Assembly (NCBI GenBank): GCA_965230015.1
Contig: CBDDKF010000017.1
Span: 186,001-250,000 of the forward strand
From: JABSQH01 sp965230015
GTDB taxonomy: Bacteria > Actinomycetota > Acidimicrobiia > Acidimicrobiales > Ilumatobacteraceae
Length of the DNA: 64,000 bases
Direction: 5' to 3'
Shown: one piece after another, positions 57,248 through 64,000 of the stretch
How the letters are laid out: every line of letters starts with the position of its first letter
Numbering within the stretch: position 1 is the stretch's first letter
The notes under the pieces: model-generated
What the model was told of the DNA's origin: nothing
The model's database searches: none
The model's input: the letters and a program-made list of their open reading frames with translations, nothing else
Translations under genes and position numbers: made by a program

Positions 57248-60061
57248 CTACTGCTCACTTCCCAGGTGGCCGTTGGTGTCGATGACGAGGTGGGTGGTGG
57301 CGTGCGTGTAGACGCAGACCGTGCCGTTGGCGCCGATCTGGGTGAGTACGGCGTTGGGTGTGGTCACTCCTGGTTGGTAGTTGAGGTTAGATGCGGTGGG
57401 TCGTGGTGTGCCGCAGGGGTACACGGTGATGAAGCCTCGTGCTTGGGGGTTGACGGCGGTGACGTTCAAGAACCCCCCTGTTGCGTCGGGGTCGATGCCG
57501 CCACGTCCGGTGGTGACTACTTCGATGGTGGTGCCGGCGGGGACGATTCCGGTGCCGGCGTGTTGAGCGTCGATGGTCACTTCGCCGGCTCGGGTGTCAA
57601 GCAATCGTGCTGGTTCCAGGGATGGGTCGGCGGTGTTGCCGTGGATGTGGCCGTTGGTGTCGATGACGAGGTGGGTGGTGGCGTGGGTGTGGATGCAGGT
57701 GTTGCCGTTGGTGCCGATGCGGGTGAGTACGGCGTTTGGTGTGGTCACTCCTGGTTGGTAGTTGAGGTTCGACGCGGTGGGTCGTGGTGTACCGCAGGGG
57801 TACACGGTGATGAACCCTCGTGCTTCGGGGTTGACGGCGGTGACGTTCAAGAACGCGGCGGTCGCATCTGGGTGAACACCACCTCGGCCCGCGGTTGAGA
57901 CCTCGATCGTCGTTCCCGCAGGAACCACCCCGCTGCCGGAGTGTTGACCATCGATCGTCACCCCACCCGACCTGGTGTCCAACAACCGCGCCGGCTCCAG
58001 TGAGGGGTCTGGGGTGTCGCCGTGGACGTGGCCGTTGGTGTCGATGACGAGGTGGGTGGTGGCGTGGGTGTGGATGCAGGTGTTGCCGTTGGTGCCGATG
58101 CGGGTGAGTACGGCGTTTGGTGTGGTCACTCCTGGTTGGTAGTTGAGGTTCGACGCGGTGGGTCGTGGTGTACCGCAGGGGTACACGGTGATGAACCCTC
58201 GTGCTTCGGGGTTGACGGCGGTGACGTTCAAGAACGCGGCGGTCGCATCTGGGTGAACACCACCTCGGCCCGCGGTTGAGACCTCGATCGTCGTTCCCGC
58301 AGGAACCACCCCGCTGCCGGAGTGTTGACCATCGATCGTCACCCCACCCGACCTGGTGTCCAACAACCGCGCCGGCTCCAGTGCCTCGAACCCGGCGGGG
58401 GCGGATGGATCGGGTGGTGCGCCTCCGGGATCGGTTGGTGTGGCTGCCGGTGGGGCTTCGAGGGCGCCGGCGTCGCAGCCGTTGCCCTGGGGTCGTTGCG
58501 TGCCGAGGTAGTCGGTGGTTCCGGCGCAACGGCCGGCGGGAATCGCATCGATCAGTGGGCTGTTGGGCAAGGGTCGCGGCAGACCGGTCGGCTGGAAGAG
58601 CGGGTCGTTGGCGACAACATCGGCGGGGCCAGCGCAGGTGGCCGATCCCACGACGTTGATGTCGGCCTCGTCGGACCCGATGCTCGCCACCGCACATGTT
58701 TCTGCCGCGTCGGCCGAGAAGATCGCCGAACGCTGAGCGATCAGCGTCTCCGCTTGGAGCGCGTACGCGTTGTCGTTCCACACAGTGGTGTCGACCAGCT
58801 CCACCGTCTCCCTCGCAGCGATCATCGGCCGAAACGCACTTCCGCCACCCTTCCCGGTGATCACCGTGTTCACCGCGTGCAGCGACTCCGTGTTCGCGGC
58901 GGACGCTTGTAGAACGGCACCGTTTCTCTCCAGGATCGAATTAGTCAGGATGAGTTCACGTGAGGCAAGCACGCCCCCGGACGTGATCCCGAAGTTGGAG
59001 TCGATCGAGCTGTCGACGATCGACACTCGCCCTCCGGCGATACCTCCGACGTTCGCATGAGCGGACGGGGCGGTGCCGTTGCCACTGATCTCCGAGCGAA
59101 TGACCTCGACCGCGCCACCGGAGAGGATTCCGGATTGGTTCGCGCGGACGCTCGAGTCGGTCAGCGTCACGCTTCGGGCGTCCACGGCGATGCCGCTCGA
59201 TGGTCCCAGTCGAGTGTTCTGCACAGCAACCGGCCCCTCCGCAAGGATGAGTCCTTGGTCTGGGCAGTCATTGCTGATCTGCGATCCATTGCCGACGACC
59301 GTCAACCCCTCGTCCGAGCTGGTCATCAAGACGCCGGTGTCGACGCACTCCAGTGTGTACCGTCTGTCCGTACCCAGGATCACCGTTGATGCCTGACCGT
59401 CGTTGTCGGCTAGCAGCATCGCTTCGCGCAACGTGAGACGATCGTTGGTGAAATCAATGTCGTCGAGTGTGTCGGTCACGTAGTACGTCCCGTCGCCTTG
59501 GGGCACCACGCTGGTGACGTTGATCTCGTAGCAGTCGATGGTGCCACCGACGGGAAAGGTTGTGTCGTGGACGACCACCTCGAAACCCTCGGCGGCGTCG
59601 CGGTAGAGGAACTCGTCCATGCCTTCCTCGGGTCGGACTCGCCCGCTGCGCGGCGCGCCGACGTCGAGGTACCCATGGGTTGCATCACTGTCGAACACGG
59701 TGGGGGTGCCGTCGCAATCGTCACCGGTGCCGAGGTGCATGCCGGTCATGTTCTGGGCGACGACGTGCGGGTCGTCGTCGTTTGTCTCGAGTTCGATGAC
59801 GAGGTGCGCAGCGGCTGAATGTTCGATCCGGAGGCCGAGGTCGACGTCGATCGGGAACCCTTGGTAGTTGTCGACGACGATGCGTTGGGTGTCTCGCGGC
59901 GCAATGTTGATGTCGTCGGTGCTGGTGGTGATCTGGTCGTGGACGATCACGAAGGGAGCGTCATCGGCGTCGACTGTGGTTGCGGGGGCAACACCTGTGA
60001 GGAGTGAGCCGACGGCGGAAGCTGCCGCGATCATCGCTGCGATAGGTGTGTGACGACTCAT
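57248..60061 (-). CDS. Large secreted beta-helix protein with three LLDTR repeats
   Basis: 937 residues with a signal peptide (MSRHTPIAAMIAAASAVGSL, cut near residue 28-31). The N-terminal part (about 35-200) has a proprotein-convertase P-domain-like beta pattern (VDNYQGFPIDVDLGLRIEHS, then GTIDCYEINVT). About 205-560 is a right-handed parallel beta-helix (choice-of-anchor-Q-like) starting FTNDRLTLREAMLLADNDGQ. A Pro-rich linker (ATPTDPGGAPPDPSAPAGFE) leads to three ~127-residue repeats starting LEPARLLDTR and ending THLVIDTNGH. It is probably an exported surface or matrix protein. Its ATG overlaps the stop of the homocysteine methyltransferase gene. Confidence 0.82.
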   Translation of the reverse strand: MSRHTPIAAMIAAASAVGSLLTGVAPATTVDADDAPFVIVHDQITTSTDDINIAPRDTQRIVVDNYQGFPIDVDLGLRIEHSAAAHLVIELETNDDDPHVVAQNMTGMHLGTGDDCDGTPTVFDSDATHGYLDVGAPRSGRVRPEEGMDEFLYRDAAEGFEVVVHDTTFPVGGTIDCYEINVTSVVPQGDGTYYVTDTLDDIDFTNDRLTLREAMLLADNDGQASTVILGTDRRYTLECVDTGVLMTSSDEGLTVVGNGSQISNDCPDQGLILAEGPVAVQNTRLGPSSGIAVDARSVTLTDSSVRANQSGILSGGAVEVIRSEISGNGTAPSAHANVGGIAGGRVSIVDSSIDSNFGITSGGVLASRELILTNSILERNGAVLQASAANTESLHAVNTVITGKGGGSAFRPMIAARETVELVDTTVWNDNAYALQAETLIAQRSAIFSADAAETCAVASIGSDEADINVVGSATCAGPADVVANDPLFQPTGLPRPLPNSPLIDAIPAGRCAGTTDYLGTQRPQGNGCDAGALEAPPAATPTDPGGAPPDPSAPAGFEALEPARLLDTRSGGVTIDGQHSGSGVVPAGTTIEVSTAGRGGVHPDATAAFLNVTAVNPEARGFITVYPCGTPRPTASNLNYQPGVTTPNAVLTRIGTNGNTCIHTHATTHLVIDTNGHVHGDTPDPSLEPARLLDTRSGGVTIDGQHSGSGVVPAGTTIEVSTAGRGGVHPDATAAFLNVTAVNPEARGFITVYPCGTPRPTASNLNYQPGVTTPNAVLTRIGTNGNTCIHTHATTHLVIDTNGHIHGNTADPSLEPARLLDTRAGEVTIDAQHAGTGIVPAGTTIEVVTTGRGGIDPDATGGFLNVTAVNPQARGFITVYPCGTPRPTASNLNYQPGVTTPNAVLTQIGANGTVCVYTHATTHLVIDTNGHLGSEQ
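57258..58400. repeat. Three tandem 381-bp coding repeats (127 residues each)
   Basis: The marker CGTTGGTGTCGATGACGAG occurs at 57271, 57652 and 58033, giving a 381-bp period. The two upstream copies (about 57,620-58,000 and 58,000-58,380) are nearly identical over more than 340 bp, while the 3'-most copy differs at many sites. Confidence 0.92.
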
Positions 60062-61020
60062 CGGGCGCTCCCAACGGTCGATGCTGCGAACGCCGCTCCC
60101 ATGGCGGCGATGTGTTCGTGGTCGGTACCGCAGCAGCCGCCGACCATTCCGAGGTTGGGCAGGACGGCTCGCAGCGCGGCCGATTGGGCCGCGAGGTCAA
60201 GCGGGTCGCCGCGGTCGAGGTCGGTCGCGCAGTCGAGCTCTTGGTGGCTCATGGTTGAGGCGTTTGGTCGGATCGCGCCGATCCGTGCGCACCAGTCCGA
60301 GCCCTCGTCGAGGACGTCAGCGAAGTGCGACGGATGCGCGCAATTGACCATGAAGTAGACAGGCGTCCGATCGGTGGTGTCGTCGACCTCGACGATTGCC
60401 TCGCCGAGCGGCTGACCTGATGGCAGTCGTCCGTCGGTCTCCACCGTGAAGCCGACTACCACCGGAAGGTCGGCGCGCTGACACGCTCGGACGATGCCAA
60501 TTGCTTCGTCGACGTACGTCATGGTGACGGCGGTAACGGTGTCGACTTCGCCACAGGCAAAGGCTCGTGTCTGTAGACCGTGGTAGTGCGTTGCCTCGTC
60601 GACGGTCATGGTTGCGCCGACCTCGTAGCCGTCGCCACGGGGCCCGACGGCACCGTTGATGACCACGTCGTCATGTCCCTTCGCGAAGGAGCGGATCATC
60701 GAGACCGCTGAGACATTGATGTCATAGAGCTGCTTGGCGCCGTAGCCGAGTCGAGCGCCCCAGTCGGCGCTCGCCCGCCAGGTCGGCGTGTCGAGCACGA
60801 TGCCGACCCCGAGCTCGGCGGCCACGGCGAGGAACCGCTCGTAGTACGAGCGAAGGGTCGCGCGGCCGGCGATCGATGTGATCAACGGGAATGCTGCGAA
60901 GTCGGGCAAGTCGATGTCGTCGTGGAAGATCAGGAAGGTCTCAAGGCCTCCGTCAGCGATGCGAATCGCACCCGCCGTTTGATGGTCGGGGTTATTGGTT
61001 GCGGGCGTATCGGTGCCCAT
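60058..61020 (-). CDS. mmuM: Homocysteine S-methyltransferase-family enzyme
   Basis: 320 residues. The start is IRIADGGLETFLIFHDDIDL and the zinc ligands are Cys227 (VYFMVNCAHPSHF) and Cys296-Cys297 (GMVGGCCGTDHEHI). That is the pattern of Zn-dependent methyl transfer from S-methylmethionine or another donor to homocysteine, making methionine. The protein is a single domain, so it lacks the cobalamin modules of MetH. Its stop overlaps the next gene's ATG. An operator-like palindrome lies 54-77 nt upstream. The gene symbol is by family; the donor is unproven. Confidence 0.88.
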   Translation of the reverse strand: MGTDTPATNNPDHQTAGAIRIADGGLETFLIFHDDIDLPDFAAFPLITSIAGRATLRSYYERFLAVAAELGVGIVLDTPTWRASADWGARLGYGAKQLYDINVSAVSMIRSFAKGHDDVVINGAVGPRGDGYEVGATMTVDEATHYHGLQTRAFACGEVDTVTAVTMTYVDEAIGIVRACQRADLPVVVGFTVETDGRLPSGQPLGEAIVEVDDTTDRTPVYFMVNCAHPSHFADVLDEGSDWCARIGAIRPNASTMSHQELDCATDLDRGDPLDLAAQSAALRAVLPNLGMVGGCCGTDHEHIAAMGAAFAASTVGSAR

Positions 61021-61073
61021 GGGGTGTCCTCTCGGTCGTGGCTGCGCTCGTCGCAGCCCTCACCACCAACAGC

Positions 61074-61097
61074 GTGAGAAGTGATCTCACGTCGTGA
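61074..61097. promoter_or_regulatory. Operator-like palindromes upstream of the methyltransferase gene
   Basis: GTGAGA-AGTGA-TCTCAC (61074-61090) is a perfect dyad. It overlaps TCTCACGTCGTGA (61085-61097), which recurs exactly upstream of the STAND gene (63898-63910). Confidence 0.65.
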
Positions 61098-61235
61098 TTT
61101 CCGCCGGACACCGAGCGAAACGAAAAGGCGGGCTGGCATCCGGGCTCAGTGGCATGGCGCCTCGCAGCAGCCCCGACGAGTTGTTGCTACCTGTGCCTCA
61201 GCGGCCCCATCCGCACTGTGTCGCGCCGCGCGCGC

Positions 61236-63842
61236 CTACGAGACGTTCCACTCCACTAGCCCGTCGGGTTCGTACCTGCAGAAGGTACCGGTGGTCACCG
61301 AGGTGCGAAGGTGCGCCGCGAGTCGGGGCATGTGTTCCTCGATGCGGGCGATCGTGGATCGAATTCGGTGGGTAACGGCGGATCGGGCTCGCTCGGTCTC
61401 TGTGCCGACCTGACGGTCCCGGCCGCCGAGTCCGATTGCCTCGGCGAGCTGGTCGACGAGCTGGTCCATCTCTTCTTGCAAGCGCGCTGCTCTGGCAATG
61501 TCGTTGTGCGCTTCCGCTTCGGCGACTTCGGATTGCAGGTCGATGATGCGCGCCTCGTAGTTGCGTCGTGCCTGCTGGTCGAGCGCCGCGAGGTTCGTCG
61601 AGCCGGTGACCGAAGCATCCATCAGGTCCATCGCGGCGAATTCTCTGCCAGGGGAACTCAGCAGCTTCGCCAGATCCTTTAGGCCCTTGGAGTGCCGGAG
61701 TTGAGTCGAGCCGCCTCCGTATTCGATCAGCCAGACGTCTCCACGGCGCTGCAGCGTTGCCGATTGCGTCGGCGAATCCCGTGCTGCCGTGCGCTCGGCT
61801 TGCTTGTTGGCGACACTGAGCCGGTCGAGTTCGCTGCGCAGCTCCTTGATGGTGTCGTCGGCCTCGAAGGGTGCGACGCGCTGGTCAGGATCACCAATAA
61901 GTCCAACGTCGATGACCATCGCGGTCATCGACAAGGGAAACCGTGCCGCCGTCTTCGAAAAGCGTTGCCACAAGTCACCGCCGCGTCGCCTCGACAGCGC
62001 AGCGGTGAGCTCGAGGACCGATCGGAGACTGGCCGATGCGTCGCCGCGGATGGCTTCGTCGAGGAGGGCGCGAGTTGTCTCGAGCGCCCCTCGATCGTCG
62101 TGTCGCAGCAGTTGAGCCACTGCGATGCAGTAGAGCGCCTGTCTGGTCGCTGCTGGGAAGCCGTGTCGCCTCGAGTCCTGCAATGCGGTCCGGGCGGTGG
62201 CGAGGGCTGACTCGGGGGAGCGAGTGAGCTCGGCGGCTGCGAGCGCACCGCGAGCGTAGGCCGTGTTCAGGGCCGATCCATCTTGTATGGCCTGTGCGAG
62301 AACCGCCTCGAGGAGCTTCGTTCCTCGCTCGGTGTCGTCCCTTGCGACGAGCAGACCGACGTGCGTGTCCAACTCGAGGATGAAACCTGCCATGCCCTCA
62401 GAACGCGCGTGATCCGCGGCAGTCCGGAACGACTCAAGAGCTGGCACGAACCTGCCGACGGCCTGTGCGCTGTGACCGAGGCAGCGGTGCAACGTGACCG
62501 GAGCAAACGGTGAGCCGGCAGCATGGTTGAGCGCGCCCGCCGCGAGATCGTGAGCCCGCACCGGGTCGCCGCTGAGCAGAACGCCGGTCGCCATCGTCGC
62601 GACTGCATCGGCGTACCAAGGAGCGGCCGGGTCGGGCCATCGCTCCACGGCGTGCTCGGCAAGTTCGACGATCTCGGCCACATGGCCCTGATGGACGACG
62701 CCCCAGAGAACTGCCACGAGCGCGAGGCCGCGGTCGCCTGCCTCGTCGTGTTCGAGTGACCACCGCAACGCGGTTGCGATCTGCAGGTATCGGCGGCGAA
62801 GGTCCTCCAACGGGTCCCCATCCCAGGCCTCATTGGCGGTTGCGACCGTACTCAGAGCGGACTGGACCGTGTGATCCACAAGACGTTCCATTGTCTCGTT
62901 CCAACGACCGGCTTCACGCAGCCGAGCAAGGGCAACGGCCCGAACCGGGTGTAGGAGCCGGTACTGCGGTGTCTTGCCGGTGAGATCCACCGAGAGCAGC
63001 GACGCGTTCGTCAGCTCCGCAAGGTGGTCCCCGACACTCCCGGCGGTCGCGACGGCGTCGGCTGACTCGCGCCGAAACGGCCCGGCCAAAACACTGATCT
63101 GGTCGAATGTGTCGACCACGACCGATGGAAGGAGGCCCAGCGACGAGGTGACGACCTCGGTGACGCTGCGGTCGTCACGCCGGCCCCGAAATCTCGGCCG
63201 TGAGAGGAGCGCGCCCGTTGTCGGGGACAGGCTGTCGAGTAGCTCGGACGGCGTTGACACCGACAGCCGGGCGGCGGCGATCTCGAGGGCTAGCGGGACG
63301 CCGTCGACCTGGCGACAGATCGCGGCGACCTGATCGAGGTCGAGCTGGGAGACATCGACCCCCCGATCGGTTGCGCACTGCACGAAGAGTTCGCTCGCAT
63401 CACCGAGCCCGTCCTCTCCATGCAGTTGCAGTGGGCCGAGGGCGACGATCGATTCACCTTCTAGGTCGAGTGGCGAGCGGCTCGTGGCGAGCACCAACAA
63501 CTTCGATTGTGCAGCAAGCACCGCCGCGGTCGCGTCAGCTGCGGCGGAGAGGACGTGCTCGCAGTTGTCGAGAACGACGAGTTCCGTGCCGACTTCGCTA
63601 TCGGCTAACAAGCTGGCGAAGCTGGAATGCCCGAGCGCTTCTGCGATGCAGTCGCTCACTTGCCCCGGCTGCTCGACACGGGTGAGGTCGACCGTCGTCG
63701 CTTCATGTGGCATGCGGTCGACGACGCTTCGAGCGAGTCGCGTCTTGCCGATTCCACCCGGCCCAATGATGGTGACCAGTCGACGACTCGAGACCCTTCG
63801 AAGCACGTCCTCCAACTCTGCGTCGCGCCCGACAAGGCTCAC
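61236..63842 (-). CDS. STAND-type NTPase regulator (NB-ARC-like), no LuxR HTH seen
   Basis: 868 residues from the GTG at 63842. Walker A GPGGIGKT lies at residues 27-34, preceded by SLVGRDAELEDVLRRV. Walker B region is ELVVLDNCEHVLSAAADA, then LATSRSPLDLEGE and DGVPLALEIAAARLSV, the usual signature of AfsR/LuxR-type STAND ATPases. A helical TPR-like middle (about 330-620) follows. The C-terminal ~170 residues have RRGDVWLIEYGGGSTQLRHS, KGLKDLAKLLSSPGREFAAM and a coiled coil (ARRNYEARIIDLQSEVAEAE), ending near the HxxRxxIARIEEHMPRLAAH region. In relatives this C-terminal part replaces a DNA-binding domain. It is a likely regulator of the adjacent genes; see the shared operator. Confidence 0.82.
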   Translation of the reverse strand: MSLVGRDAELEDVLRRVSSRRLVTIIGPGGIGKTRLARSVVDRMPHEATTVDLTRVEQPGQVSDCIAEALGHSSFASLLADSEVGTELVVLDNCEHVLSAAADATAAVLAAQSKLLVLATSRSPLDLEGESIVALGPLQLHGEDGLGDASELFVQCATDRGVDVSQLDLDQVAAICRQVDGVPLALEIAAARLSVSTPSELLDSLSPTTGALLSRPRFRGRRDDRSVTEVVTSSLGLLPSVVVDTFDQISVLAGPFRRESADAVATAGSVGDHLAELTNASLLSVDLTGKTPQYRLLHPVRAVALARLREAGRWNETMERLVDHTVQSALSTVATANEAWDGDPLEDLRRRYLQIATALRWSLEHDEAGDRGLALVAVLWGVVHQGHVAEIVELAEHAVERWPDPAAPWYADAVATMATGVLLSGDPVRAHDLAAGALNHAAGSPFAPVTLHRCLGHSAQAVGRFVPALESFRTAADHARSEGMAGFILELDTHVGLLVARDDTERGTKLLEAVLAQAIQDGSALNTAYARGALAAAELTRSPESALATARTALQDSRRHGFPAATRQALYCIAVAQLLRHDDRGALETTRALLDEAIRGDASASLRSVLELTAALSRRRGGDLWQRFSKTAARFPLSMTAMVIDVGLIGDPDQRVAPFEADDTIKELRSELDRLSVANKQAERTAARDSPTQSATLQRRGDVWLIEYGGGSTQLRHSKGLKDLAKLLSSPGREFAAMDLMDASVTGSTNLAALDQQARRNYEARIIDLQSEVAEAEAHNDIARAARLQEEMDQLVDQLAEAIGLGGRDRQVGTETERARSAVTHRIRSTIARIEEHMPRLAAHLRTSVTTGTFCRYEPDGLVEWNVS

Positions 63843-63897
63843 GGCGGAACGTTAACCCACCGAATTCGCACGCTCGTTGGGTGACCGGTTGCAGGCG

Positions 63898-63912
63898 TCT
63901 CACGTCGTGAGA
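63898..63912. promoter_or_regulatory. Operator-like palindrome upstream of the STAND gene
   Basis: TCTCACG-T-CGTGAGA is a perfect 7+7 dyad, 56-70 nt upstream of the GTG at 63842. Its first 13 bases equal 61085-61097 upstream of mmuM. Confidence 0.68.
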
Positions 63913-64000
63913 CCTGATTTCACGCTCACCTATGTACACGCCAATACGGTCCGCAAATCCTCTTTGAGGCGGCAACGCTGCGTATTTACACGCTTTGGTC

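Noticed and set aside
8429..63842. Prophage
   Set aside because: Besides an integrase there are no capsid, portal, terminase, tail or lysis genes.

Overview
The window is high-GC (roughly two thirds G+C), dense bacterial DNA with GTG/TTG starts, many ATGA stop/start overlaps, DinB-fold mycothiol-type enzymes, a DUF222/HNH protein, large NAD-dependent glutamate dehydrogenase and secreted proteins with LLDTR repeats. Together these suggest an actinobacterium, most likely of the class Acidimicrobiia (Ilumatobacter-like). The placement is inferred from gene content; no 16S gene is present.

Layout. 1-8.4 kb is a conserved housekeeping block: the 3' part of NAD-glutamate dehydrogenase, gltX, a YdcF-type membrane protein, tRNA-Gln(CTG), a DUF222/HNH endonuclease, gpsA and tRNA-Glu(CTC). 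At the 3' end of tRNA-Glu begins an integrative element (8.5-13.4 kb): a tyrosine integrase on the + strand and, on the - strand, an excisionase-like gene, a winged-helix gene and a MobF relaxase/helicase whose C-terminal tail carries a 1-nt frameshift. No second copy of the tRNA end was found in the window, so the right boundary is open.

13.9-57 kb is an accessory region of small, mostly unrelated genes on both strands: two Imm26-like paralogues, TPR protein, kinases, TauD-type dioxygenase, HisN-like phosphatase, two sigma/anti-sigma-like pairs, PanE-like reductase, DinB-fold proteins, flavodoxin with a TetR regulator, a pair of divergent paralogous secreted proteins with an amidase, an ABC/ABC/TetR module with a recognisable operator, a methyltransferase broken by two compensating frameshifts, a PurO-like IMP cyclohydrolase and several small membrane proteins. 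It also holds an IS110-family element (17-18 kb) and an intact ISL3-family element (22.8-24.2 kb) with terminal inverted repeats and an 8-bp target duplication.

The most unusual feature is in the gaps. At least 20 spacers between about 15.8 and 57 kb carry a degenerate ~25-45 nt motif around CGGCAC (best form AGTACGGCACGNNNCGCTCG). All copies lie in the same orientation whichever way the flanking genes point. I saw none in the housekeeping block or in 57-64 kb. This resembles the directional recombination sites of a gene-cassette array, but the sites lack the integron attC core, so the region may be a cassette-like system of an unrecognised type, or a dispersed repeat that colonises gene ends.

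57-64 kb holds a secreted beta-helix protein with three 127-residue LLDTR repeats. It is translationally coupled to a homocysteine S-methyltransferase. Beyond it lies a STAND-type ATPase regulator. The last two genes share a 13-bp palindromic operator-like sequence in their upstream regions, which suggests one small regulon.
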